Shown here in pieces: positions 35,449 through 46,535 of a stretch of 64,000 nt of DNA. The DNA lies in the NCBI GenBank assembly GCA_003586115.2, contig QVOM02000049.1, positions 16,125,470 to 16,189,469 on the forward strand, in the 5' to 3' direction. Both the position numbers and the translations under genes were made by a program. Position 1 is the stretch's first letter, and the number at the start of each line of letters is the position of its first letter. The notes under the pieces are model-generated. The model saw only the letters and a program-made list of their open reading frames with translations, ran no database searches and had not been told where the DNA came from. The DNA is from Salvator merianae. Its lineage: Eukaryota; Chordata; Lepidosauria; Squamata; Teiidae.

Positions 35449-35523
35449 TCACCCCCATCGACACCATCACCCCCACCATCACCATCACTCCCACCATCAC
35501 CACCACCACCACCTCCGCCTCCA
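35449..35523. repeat. CAC/ATC-type imperfect repeat near the ATXN1 donor
   Basis: CACC, CATC and CACT units lie 100-170 bases into the intron on the ATXN1 strand, where they read GTGG/GATGGTG. They encode only the Val/Met-rich run-on frame. Confidence 0.85.
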
Positions 35524-35588
35524 CCTTACTTTCTGTGCTCGACAGACTTAACCCTATAAGCAAGGATATTACATCTACACGTCTATGT

Positions 35589-35609
35589 CCCCCTCCCCCT
35601 CCCCCTCCC
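35589..35609 (-). promoter_or_regulatory. ATXN1: G-quadruplex-type motif next to the splice donor
   Basis: On the transcript strand the sequence is four G runs of three to five separated by single A bases (GGGAGGGGGAGGGGGAGGGGG pattern, 21 bases), beginning about ten bases after the GT. Its form fits the G3+N1 quadruplex rule. Intronic G runs next to donors are known splicing enhancers (hnRNP H/F sites). The effect here is inferred. Confidence 0.65.
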
Positions 35610-35620
35610 ACACTTATTAC

Positions 35621-37504
35621 CTGTGCTCGGTGCTCTCCAACTGCAAACTGTATCATGGCAATGCCTGGGTTATGGCTGTCATCAATCCTCTCCACGGTGC
35701 TGGAGTCTATTTTCAGGTCACTGCTAATTTCTGCACTCTGTATAAAGTCTTCTGTTTTTAAATCTTCCACCTTCTTCAGCTCTCCATTGGCCAACTGAAT
35801 GATAGACCCTTTCATGAAGTACGGAGGCAGTGTAGGAGGAGCTGCAGCTGAAGAAGGTACCGGCTGGACCAGGGGGAGGTGAATCTGGGCCTGCACCACT
35901 GCTGCTTGGTAAGCTGTCTGACTGGCTAGTGACTCGGCGCTGAAATGCTCACTTTTTGGAATGGCGGTTGTGACAAACGTGTGAGGCACTGCTGCCAGCT
36001 GGGGAGATGAAGTGGCTATAGCAGGTGGTACCCCTGATGAGTCAATATCTGCATTGCCTACTGGTATTAAGAGGGGCTGGGTGCCAGGGATCACCAGATG
36101 CTGTGACAAGTTTCCAGGATAGCCAAAGGCTTGCTGTTGACTGCTTAGATAGCCAATTACGGGTGGCTGTGTCCCAGTATAGAAGGCTGCAGCAGACAAC
36201 CCAACAGGGAGCTGCTCTGAAGCACTGTGGGTAGTCTGAATGACTGTGTGAGGAGACAAAGTGGCGACAGCTTTCACCCCTTCGTGGCCCATAGTCTGTT
36301 GCGGAGATAAAGCATAGGATCGGTGAGCTGCTTTTCCTAAATGCAAACTTCCCTTTTCAGTGAGGGATGACGGAGGAGTTTCTCGGTTGGTGGCCTGCTG
36401 AACCTCCGAGTCTGCAGTGGGTGCGCTGCTATTGGGAACAACCATAACAGAAGAGCGTATGCCAGAGGCATCCCGTGCAGCATAATCAGCAGGGCTTGGG
36501 TGGACCACCATGGGCCTGGCCTCAAAATTAGAAGATGCCTTATTGCCTGATTTGACAAGACTCACTTCTGAGGATGGTGAGATCCCATACCGCCTGCTCT
36601 TCTCTATTTCCCCATTTAGTATTTCTTTTGCTTGCATAGCCTGCAGCCTGCTGCTTTCAGACTTCTTGGTGGACTCTCTCGTGGCAAACTGGCTGCCAGA
36701 ATCTGCATACTGCACCACCACTTGCGAGGAAGGGCCGAGGGTAAACGCATGAGGAATCACTGCCTGGTGAGGATGCAAATGGACTGGGATGGCCGGAGGA
36801 GAGACATTTCTGACAGCACTTTGAGGAGAGCTGGAAATGTGGACATACTGGTTTTGCTGGGTGGGTGGAGGAGACCCAGCTGCGATCAATCCAGGTGTCC
36901 TGACTAGATGTGGTTCAACTTTGTGACCCTGTTGGCTTAGGTTGCTCATGCTCGCCAACAAAGTGGAGTAAGCCTCCAGCTGGGAACGCTGGGATGGAGT
37001 GGTTGCAATAGCAGTGGCAGAGGCCGCTGTGCTGGTTGCAGAATTGGCTGTTGGGGAAATCAATGGGGAGGGGATGAATCCAGCATATGGTCCACTATAC
37101 TGGGGCCCAACAAACTGGAAAGTGTGCTGCAAGTGTGTGTACTGCACTGGAGAAACAGGCGTCCCCGCCTGTGAGAGTGCAGGCGGGTATACGGTGGGAA
37201 GTGTCGTGGTGGCCGGAACAGACCTAGGAGCACTAGGTGGGGAATAATCTATCCCCATAGATGGTGATTTGTGTAAATTTATTCCTTGTTGTGAACCAGC
37301 CTCCACAGAAAGCCCCCCAGACCTGTTCCGTCCACTCATGATGGACTGGCTGCTGGTTGTACTTGAGAGCCATGATAAGTTATCCGTACGGTGGTTTTCG
37401 TTGGCCAGAGCTAATGGCTTCACCTCAGAAGGCAGGCTGGTGGCAGGGATTTCTCTCTTCTTGGGTGGCAAGCATTCATTGCTTCGCTCCTGGCTGGCTT
37501 TCAT
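35621..37504 (-). CDS. ATXN1: Ataxin-1, main coding exon: N-terminal region and first half of AXH domain
   Basis: This exon encodes residues 1-628 of a predicted 804, in one open frame from ATG at 37502-37504. The start is set by MKASQERSNECLPPKKREIP, matching the conserved vertebrate N terminus. The open frame runs eight codons further upstream to a GTG, which is not a likely start. Long Ser/Pro/Thr/Gln-rich disordered regions follow, with conserved islands such as DYSPPSAPRSVP, TPSQRSQLEAYSTLLA, QNQYVHISSSPQ and PPAIPVHLHPHQ. The AXH domain begins near residue 555 (APPTLPPYFMKGSIIQLANG) and is split by the intron after AVGEHRAQ. The polyglutamine tract of primates is absent: HKVEPHL (194-200) stands where it would be. 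The donor is CAG|GTAATA. The product is a nuclear regulator that works with Capicua. Confidence 0.98.
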
Positions 37505-37538
37505 CTTGCACCGGCCCCTGCCCTCCACTTTGGTGGCT

Positions 37539-37628
37539 TCACTGCCTGGCTGGTTCTGATTTCAGTCTGCTGACCGGAAAGTCACATTTGATTTCTGAAG
37601 GGGATCCAGAGACTTCATGAGGAATCAT
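37539..37628 (-). other. Upstream ORF 1, 29 codons
   Basis: ATG at 37626-37628 runs to TGA at 37539-37541 and encodes MIPHEVSGSPSEIKCDFPVS and nine more residues. It ends 34 bases before the ATXN1 start, so termination and reinitiation are possible. The context GAGATGA is weak to moderate. No function for the peptide is implied. Confidence 0.6.
37562..37618 (-). other. Upstream ORF 2, 18 codons
   Basis: ATG at 37616-37618 to TGA at 37562-37564, nested in uORF 1 in another frame. The context CTCATGA is poor. Together with uORF 1 it could reduce ataxin-1 translation. Confidence 0.5.
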
Positions 37629-38044
37629 CTCCCTCTGAGCCCAATACTTCACAAGCTGCTCTGAAATGAGAGAAGGGTGGAGAAAAAGAAAAGAGAGAAG
37701 AGGCCATCAGAACACTAGCACTAAGGGGTGGGGGCAGTAGGAAAGAAAAGGAAACCACTAAAATTAAGAACAATGATTTTATTCAGAATATCAACTGTTA
37801 GATCAGCAGCTATATATAGCACGCCGTTATTAAGGCATTGGATTAACCAAAATTATGTTTGCCCTCTTCAACAGATATTTGGGGTCATAATTTTTAATAT
37901 CTCCCTTAATATACAATCCTAGGCACATTTAATCCAGAATCAGTCACAATGAACACAGCAGGGCCATCTACATGCACACCTACCTTGGACTGCATAGTCA
38001 TTTTTTCACTTTTCTGATTCACAGCAGATTTGCATGTTATTTGC

Positions 38045-38830
38045 ATACCATTTTATTTATTATTTTATTGAAAATATTTATATACTATTTCCCATTTAAA
38101 CATAACCACAAAGTAGTTTATGTAACAGAGAAAATAAAAACAGCTAAAATCATGATTGTTATTTAAAAGCATGATTAAAAGCAAGGATAGGGCAAACAAA
38201 CAAGTATTCACTCTGGAAAGGCCTGGGTAAAAAGATAAGTGTTCCAGAAGGTGGGTGCCACCACAAAGAAGGACTGAATGCATCAGTCGTAAGATGACAT
38301 TCAGCCATTTGTGGTTCCCACAGCAAGACCTCCCCTGAAGATCTTAATGATCTCACAGGTCTATACTGAAAGAGGTGGTTTCCTAAGTAACCTGGTCCAA
38401 AGTTGTCAAGGACCTTGTATGCCAAAGATAACACCTTGGATCTGGCCAGTAGCTAACTACTAGTGCTTAAGCATAAATGTGATTGTGCACAGCAAGGTGA
38501 CTCACTCAACAACCTAGTTGGCACATTTTGCACTAGTTGCAGCTTCTGGATCAAGTACAAGGGCAGCCCCACACAGAGTGCATTACAATAATCTAAACAC
38601 GAGGTTACCGGTGCATAGACAGGTATGAGCATAGTTGGTACACCAACTGAAGTTGGTAACAGACACAGAGGTTTGGACTTCCAATGATAATGAGGACTTA
38701 AAGAGCACCCCAAACTCCAGACCTCTTCCTTCTGAGGATGTGCAACCCCATCTAGAACAGGCAAATTCCCAAGTACCTGAACATGAGAGCCACTCATCAA
38801 CCAGTTATTGGCCCTCATCTAACAGTTCCC
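38045..38830 (-). mobile_element. L2-type LINE fragment
   Basis: On the - strand, SCLDYCNALCVGLPLYLIQK and LQLVQNVPTRLL (38453-38818) are followed by FGPGYLGNHLFQYRPVRSLR (38159-38434), the C-terminal landmarks of L2-like LINEs. An A/T-rich tail to about 38045 follows. It is frameshifted and truncated. Confidence 0.82.
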
Positions 38831-41800
38831 AGTTTGGCATGCAGTATTATTCACATAATATATAATGGACCGTTTGGAGAATATGCAGACACAACATGAA
38901 AAGTGGCCACCTGACTACATAAAAGTGATTAGGCACAGTCTGAATGGGAAGAGTAAGTAAAACAAACATGTCTTCCAAAATGATAAAGAGAGCTCACCGT
39001 GATGAAAACGTTACTAGTATTTTGATTGAACTAGTATTGCTGGTTGCGCCTCTCCTTGCCCTACACAATACCTCCCATTTCAATCTTACTTCACAGCCCA
39101 GAGGCCTGTTTTGCTTGCTGTGGCACAGAGGAATCAGTTCTGGACTTCATTCTCAATCAGATTTGGTTTTGTTTACCATACTTGATGCAGTTTGCAGCAG
39201 CTTTTTAAATCTACACCTTTCCCCACGCCCCTGCAGATTACTAGTGGGAAGAACCACACAGGCATGCCGGTGAAACTCTGCACAAAACAGTAGTCCTCAC
39301 GTTATCATACGGTAAGCACAAAGTTTCTTTTTTGAATCTACTCCAGAATCAGCCTTATTTCACTGACTGCTGCTGTTTCTTGTTCCCTCTTTTCCAGGAA
39401 AATTGAGGCATCCTATGTACATTAGGAATTCTGCAAGTTAGCCTGGGAGACAGGCAGAAGCATCTTTTATAACAACCACAAAGCAGGTAGTTTATTATAC
39501 TACTACTAGACAAACATTACATGAGTGAGGAGCTCAACATCATACGTTAGTCAATATTGCTGACGGTGTTCTTAAACCTCTTTCACAATCTCTATGACCT
39601 GTTCCCTGGAGAAGCAGAGATATGGGGTTTTAACACTTGATTCCTGAAATTTGTATCTGAATGCACAGATTGTATGTTGCCTGCATAATTAAAAATGCAC
39701 CTTGTGACAACCAATCATATCATATTTGCTTGTGCTTCAGCAACCAATCAGCTGCAAGCTGCAGCTGTCGCATGACAGTCTTCTCTGTGGAAGTAGAACA
39801 GTTAAAATGACTGGGAACTTTTCTGTGTCAGAAAACAGAGAAATCATAAATTAAGACTCCAGAACAGCAGCTGCAAAATTCAGATCTGAATGTTCAGTTA
39901 TGCTGGCATCCTCTTTCATAGGATAGTTTTGTTCTCCATTCTGCAGCAGATTTTAAGTGGGAGATGGCAGAGAAAGACTGCCTCTCTGTATGTGTTGGAA
40001 TGAATACCTTTGTATGCCTGTGTGAGTGGATGCATTCTGAGCTACATGGCTGGGGGGATTTTAGACCCTCCAGAACCCGCCTAAGAACAAACAACTGTTT
40101 TCTTTCAAAACCTCCCTCTCAGGATCATATGGAGATCAACAGTCGGCCCGTATCTAGGAAGTTGTGCCCTCATTACAGGACACTGGTAAAATCATGAAGC
40201 AGTAGAGGGATGAAATCATATGCCCATGAGCACGCATATCCCAAAGTGGTCTAAGTTACAGGACTGGGAATGGTGGGAACGTTCTACCTGGGGCCATTCC
40301 CCTGCCCTTCTTCCATAAGATTACTTTTCCTACAGGAACTTTGGAAGTACAAAACCCCTTCCTGCCCTCTTCCATTGTCCACCAAAACACAATTTAACAC
40401 AGTGGCATCCACCTGTCCTCGGATTCTGGGCGATAATGGACATGGAGTGGGCATAATTATGCTTTTATAGAACTACTATGATTTTAGCTGTTTTTATTTT
40501 TTGTGTACCACTTCAAGATTATATTTTAATGGGAAGCAGCATGTAAATATCTTAAGTAAGTAAAAAAAACTAATATATGGACTGTGGTCATGTAATAATC
40601 TTTGTAAACTAAAAATGTAGACAAAGATATTAAACCGTGTAGTGATAGCAGGCACTAATATGGGTCAGGATGGAAGAACAGCACCATACCCCAAACACAG
40701 ATTTTTTTTCTTTGGGTTTGATTTATCACTTTTTCTTACCATGAATATTCTGAAACTTATGTGGGGGAGGATATTTAATCAATCTGAATAATCGAACATC
40801 AGAACCAAACCAGCCATTCTATCCCCAGCTCCAGGCACAAAATAAATAGATACTGGTTACAGCATCCTAGGACACTGGGCATTGAAGACACCCTCAATAT
40901 GTTCAATAATGCTTTCAAGCAACAGTTCTATGTTTTAAACGCATGGTCTGAAGAAAAAAATCTATCAAAGGATATACGTAAAAATCCTGGTAGACAAGTC
41001 ACTTTCTTAAATCTAAACATATACTGAAATGTTGCTACTTAAGTAACAACGTTCTTAGGAGAAGAGGAGCTTAGGATCAGACCTAACCTAAACCTGTATT
41101 ATACAACAGCAATGCCATTTACACTATTGCACAGGAGGACAACTGCAAGGAGATTATGAAATTTACGAGCAAGAAAGACAATCAGAACGCAAAAACAGGT
41201 ACGGGTATATAGAGGTTGTGAAAGTGGAGTAGGATAACACAGTGAGACTGAATAGTTAAAGAAACAAAATAAAAATTAATCTTGGATTGTGTATTTCAGG
41301 CAGATTATTGCTTACTTCAGCAAAATAATGTTCGGCTCTACAAACTTGTTTTAGCAAACATGAGAAATCTATTACTATTGCTTCCTCAGCTGGACTTTAA
41401 AAATAAAACATAAAATAAGGTTTCAGGAAGCACTTTCCAATTATGAATATTTTTGGTGTCATCATTTCATCAAATTCACCATGAAAAATTACTGAAACTT
41501 TCATTATTTATGTTTTACAACTATATGCTCCAGTTTCTCCTCAAACATAGAGCAGCAATTCTAAGTGGAAAATCAAATATTTTTCTCTTTCCTTTTTAAA
41601 AAGGCTTTTGGATTTTATTTGCATGATTGAGAAAACTTTACAAAAAATGCAAATAATAGGCTCAAGATCAAATTGCCTCACAAATTATTTTTCTCTTTTT
41701 TGTTTTATCTCACTATTTTAAATGCTAAGCCAGAAGCTATTTTATCTACTTTCACAGATTACTTACTTTCCTATAAATTATTATAAATTATAAATTATTA

Positions 41801-44769
41801 TTAGTCAATAGCATTCCAAAGGCTTAAAAAACCTTCTTAAAAGACCGATTTTTAAAAATGTTTTAGGTAGAACTGCCCCTATAACATACTTACACTCTCC
41901 TCTCCGATTAATTTGTACAAAGCTTACTAGTTTGGCTTATAAAGGTTATTATAAAATGTTTGCAAGCAATTTACAGCACACCTGGGTTTAACAACAACTA
42001 TCAATCAAAATAATATTTGCATTCTCCCAGTAGCTTAAAATCCCACACCAAACTGTAGTCAAGAAACCTCAATGTTACCCAGGATTCAAGCCTTAAAAAG
42101 CCTGAGCACGCACACACATACCACACAAACACCACACCACGCCACACCACATTCTCTTATGAGTTCTTAGCCCACAAAACAAGAATGATCAATTACAGGT
42201 TTCAGGTGATCTGTGTTAGATGCGAAAGGTAGGAAGCAGAACTGTTTTCTTCCCCACATAAATAGAGTTGCTCAACCTCTGGGCTGAGTCCAGGAACATA
42301 GCTTGCCTGGAATTTCAAGAGAAGCAACTTCAGAACTTGTAGGGCACACAATCTTTCATGCTGTAAGGAAATGCAAGTGTCATATCCGTGGCTGATGCAA
42401 TGAAAAATCGTTGCAACAACAACTTGCTTCATAAGACTGTTTTGTCTAGTCTATTCAGGCAGTTATGAAATGTGATGATTGTGCATAGGCAAGTATTAGA
42501 CTTGTAAAGGTTTGCAAGATTTATTGTTGTTATTACAGTTAATTCATAAATCATAATAATTAGCATTGCTATACTTCTACAGCTGCTATAATTATGTATG
42601 CCACTGGCGCAGTATTTTATGTACATCGTTTCACTGTACATATTATTTTTTAATATATACTTGACATTGTAGGTCATTATTACTTTGTGTAACTCTATCC
42701 TTTAACTGGAAAAGGAAGATTGTTGAAATTTGTTAGTGCCATCACACTTTCACTGTAGATTGTTGCTTCAGCTTTCTTGGATATATCTGTCCTCCAAATC
42801 ATGTTTGATGCAATCAATTTTCTACCAGCAGAGGGTTGGTCAGCCCATTCAGTACTATATCTAATTTCTTAATTTTTACGTTGTGCTAAAAGAAAGCAGG
42901 TTGACCTAAGTGTGTACAACCACTGTTGAATGAACTTTAGACCCTCATAGGCTTTCTAACCTTGGCACCAGATTCTGGAACACAAAATATGATGCCTCTT
43001 ACTTTTATGTGGCCACATGAATGCAACAGGATGGAAAGGTTTCACAAGTTTACTTGTACATCCTGGCATGCTTAGTATGGAGTTATGATCATTCAGAAGA
43101 ATGAAATAATGCATCCTTAAAAAAAAAAGCAGAGTGTCAAATTTAACAAGCAGTGCAGATTCAGAAACATTACTTATAGTTATGTTATGTGCCCAAGTAT
43201 GAGTTCTGAACCACTGAGTTTGATAAAGATCCACTGAACACTTACACAGAAAATGGTTTGCAAAGAACAATTGCATCAGGTTAATGAATCGCTCATCCTA
43301 CACCTGTGCATCCAAAACCATTTTATTCTGGTTGGGTAATTTGGGATGCCTCCAGATGCAAGCAAAAACCTGCGTTTTTCCTGGACAGTATTTTTGTAAT
43401 TCAAAAAAATCCAAATACTTTAGAAATGTCTGGATGATTAAAATCTTAATTGAGCCCTTGATTTTTATTTACTACCTTGATTTCTGTAGCATCTTATATC
43501 TAAAAAGCTCTAATAGGTAAACAAGTTTTAACCAAGCACGGAAAAGGGGAACTGTAGTGCTAGTGAACTACAAAAAGGAAGTTGTTCCACAGGCTGGGGG
43601 CATCTCTCAAAAATGCAACCACCAAGAAAGCACCCCTCACTGATTTCAATTGTCAAGCACATATATAGGGGAAGAAGACTGAAACAATCTTTTATTCGTT
43701 AAGAACCATGTTTCAAACTGGTTGGAACCACTGCTACGTAGTAGTTTGATTGCCAATGAACAATATGGAATATCAAAGATCATATTGCTGTACCATCCCC
43801 TCTGCAAGCTTTTTCCAATTCAGATTCTGTCTGTTCAGAGACTGCCTCTATAGTTGAGTCAGAACTGGACATAAATAACACCAAGGCAGGCTTGGCATAT
43901 GTCTAAGCACAAAGAAGCACTCCAGTAAAGCATGAGACAGATTTGGTTAGATTCTCTTTTGCAGAACAAAGATATAAGACATCTGTGGTACTCTGATCAG
44001 ACAGCCATACAACAAATGACAAGAAATCAAGCCCCACCCCAATTCACACCTGGAATACCATCTGGAGATATAAGCAGCAGCGGTGCCACATGTAAGCTGT
44101 TGCTGACAACTGTTCTTTCCTGGTGTCTGCACCTCCTGAATCCTGCTTTGTGTAGTGGTTTCCTGGTTCCTGACCTGAATTCCAGCCTGTGACTCCAACC
44201 CCTGGATTATCCCTGGACCTGTACTAGTGAGTTTTGGCTTCTGACTTCTGACAGTTGACATTTGTTCTGCTTCCTCCCTGCTGCTTGATAAAGGCTGGGA
44301 GTGAGGCTAATTTCCGACCTTTCGTCTGCTCAAGGACACACAGCCTCATTCACTGAACAACATGGAACCACTTATTGACACTCATTCTACCCTGCTTTAC
44401 ACAGCTGTTGTGTGGATAAAACAGGCACAATCATGAGCGCCACCTTGAGAAACCTGGAGGAAAGATAAACATCAGATTAAAAAATGGTGGCTCGTAACAT
44501 AACTTGAATGCAGAATGTACATTCACAAAATTTGTTTGGGAAGTGGCCTCGTTATAAATATAAGCCATGTAGTACATCATTTATCATTACTGTTTAGTCC
44601 TATGAGGCCAAAAGAAATTCCTTCCATTAAAAATTAATAAAGCAAAATGGAAATGAAGGAGGATTTCACTTTGGGTAACAACGCATGGCCAAACAAACCC
44701 CAACATAATGGGACTCATTCACACTAACCATTTGTACAAGCTTTGTGAAAACTTTAAGCAAAATTTAAA

Positions 44770-45240
44770 ATCTAGTTCCTCCTAATCCCAGGTGCAGGAC
44801 AACAGTAGGACCTAAATAGACATAAAAAAACAGGTGAGGAGGTTTATGTTTTAATAAGGTACTAAAAACTACAGGATTTTGGCACCAGTCATACCTCTGC
44901 CGGAACATTATTCCAAAACTTGAGGATCGGGACACCATACAAAAGGCCCTCTCATGTATCTTCACCCCTTTGAGGTAGCAGAACTTATGGCCTAAACCAA
45001 AAACAGCTTTTTTGTAAGAGTTAAATCTTTGAATAGAGTTCTGTAGCAAACAGGCAACCAGTGCAGGACTTTCAAGACCAGCATGATGTGTTTCTGGCTA
45101 AAGATTCCTGTCAGCAGTTGAGTCGCTGCATTCACCACTAGTTCTAACTTCAAGATCATCTTCAAAGGTAGCCCCATGTACAGTGCATTACAGTAGCCTA
45201 TCTGGAGGTTACCAGAACATGGGTCACCACGGCCAAGTTG
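44770..45240 (-). mobile_element. L2-type LINE fragment
   Basis: On the - strand, MGLPLKMILKLELVVNAATQLLTG and VLHWLPVCYRTLFK (44992-45177) match the same C-terminal family as the copy at 38045-38830. Further down, the FRQRYDWCQNPVVFSTLLK remnant corresponds to the end of the frame. It is degraded. Confidence 0.8.
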
Positions 45241-46194
45241 CTCCTAACCAAGAACTTCTAGTAAAGCACAGAAGCCCTGTAAAGTATCAATGAACCCAAT
45301 TAGAAGCATGAGCAGCCCAACACAGAACAACAGCTTATAAGAAAAGAGTAGAATACTGGAAATTATTTTGAAAGCACGTTCAAAGAACAATCACTTTACA
45401 GGATCTAACTGTACATCATAATTAATATGGCCTAAAGATATTTTAAAAACTCAGAAAAAAAATTCAAATTCAGCATGAATCTCATATTTGATTGTGATAA
45501 TTATTTCATGATTAAAAATACCATGACATACAGTACTTTCTATAGAATTAATTTCTGCATAGACTATGACTCTACAATTATGTGCATTGTACATATAGCT
45601 CCAGTAAGGGCTCTTTCATTAACCTACATTAATCTACACTGCGGTTGTGCCAATCTTACATAACGTAGAAAAACTTTGATTTTGTCCACAAAGGGGAAAA
45701 AACATACTGAATACAACTTTTTCTAAGTACTAACAATTTTTTTGTAAGTACTGCCCAAATCAACACAGCAGCTGAGCGACCTCACACAGATTTACTTTTG
45801 CCGCTTGCCTTTTGACAGTCTGGAGATTAAATCCTGTTTATGGGTTTACAGGCCCTTCAGTAAAGCCCAGCATATACACATTTTTAAGACGAATTACAGC
45901 TCTCATAATTCCTGATGTTGGATCATGCTAGTCAGCAGCAACGGGCACTGCATTTAGAGAACAAAATGTTTCACATCCCTGTTGCAGGAGGACTCTCCCA
46001 CCAAACTAGTTTCCCTCCTCCATCTACAGAATGTGCAGAAGGGGGTTAACATATGGTTCTTGTCTTCCCTTCCCTGACACTCCTAGGGCCCACAAAAAGC
46101 TTCTCATAGCAGATGTCTTCTTGTGATCCAGAGGAGATTCCCACAGACTTGCACAGTTGGTAGGGTTCCCAAATTCTTGATGGGCGGAGAGTAA

Positions 46195-46535
46195 CAAGAG
46201 GCTGAGGGAAAGAACAAGGAGGCAATGCCATCACCAAAGAGGTGGATATCCTTGAGAGGGCCTTTTTTGTTGTAGCCCCCAGGCTGTGCAATGGCCTTCC
46301 TCTAAGTTACGTCAAGCACCATTCTTCTATGCATTCAGGAAGCTGGTGAAGATGCATCTTTTTACCCAGGCCCTTGGATGCATAGGCAATTCTCTTTCTT
46401 CTCTTATATACTGTACCGTTTTGTCTATTTTTAATTATTTTTCTATGTATTTTACTTATTATAACCTACACAGAAATCCAAGGGCGTAGGACAGGACATT
46501 AATGTAAATACTGTAATAGATAAATAAATCAATTT
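46195..46535 (+). mobile_element. L2-type LINE 3' end
   Basis: GGGCCTTTTTTGTTGTAGCCCCCAGGCTG parallels the fragment at 31800-31841, and the sequence runs through an untranslated stretch to AGATAAATAAATC at about 46518-46530. It is on the + strand and truncated. Confidence 0.75.

Larger units (their letters stand above)
21115..35620 (-). other. ATXN1: ATXN1 intron splitting the AXH domain
   Basis: A 14.5 kb phase-0 intron with GT at 35619-35620 (- strand; CAG|GTAATAAG) and AG at 21115-21116. Identified contents are a MITE at 21222-21590, a Bov-B LINE with nested insertions at 24215-28420, a (CAAA)n run at 30364-30384, an L2-type 3' end at 31742-32078, a possible LINE remnant near 33020-33690 and CAC-rich repeats at 33977-34038 and 35449-35523. 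In 21591-24214, 28421-30360, 30385-31741, 32079-33020 and 34039-35448 I see nothing recognisable. Confidence 0.9.
37505..37660 (-). other. ATXN1: ATXN1 5'UTR part of the main exon
   Basis: The exon starts at 37660 after CTCTCATTTCAG (AG at 37661-37662). This 156 bp leader precedes the start codon and contains two small upstream ORFs in different frames. Human ATXN1 likewise has an untranslated leader spliced from several non-coding exons, the last of which carries the start codon. Confidence 0.85.

Noticed and set aside
37505..37528. Eight-codon N-terminal extension of ATXN1
   Set aside because: The frame upstream of the ATG at 37502-37504 is open only to a GTG, and the protein is conserved from the ATG.
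43932..44192. 86-codon frame as a coding exon
   Set aside because: No resemblance to a protein is seen, and it overlaps a - strand frame of similar length in possible LTR sequence.
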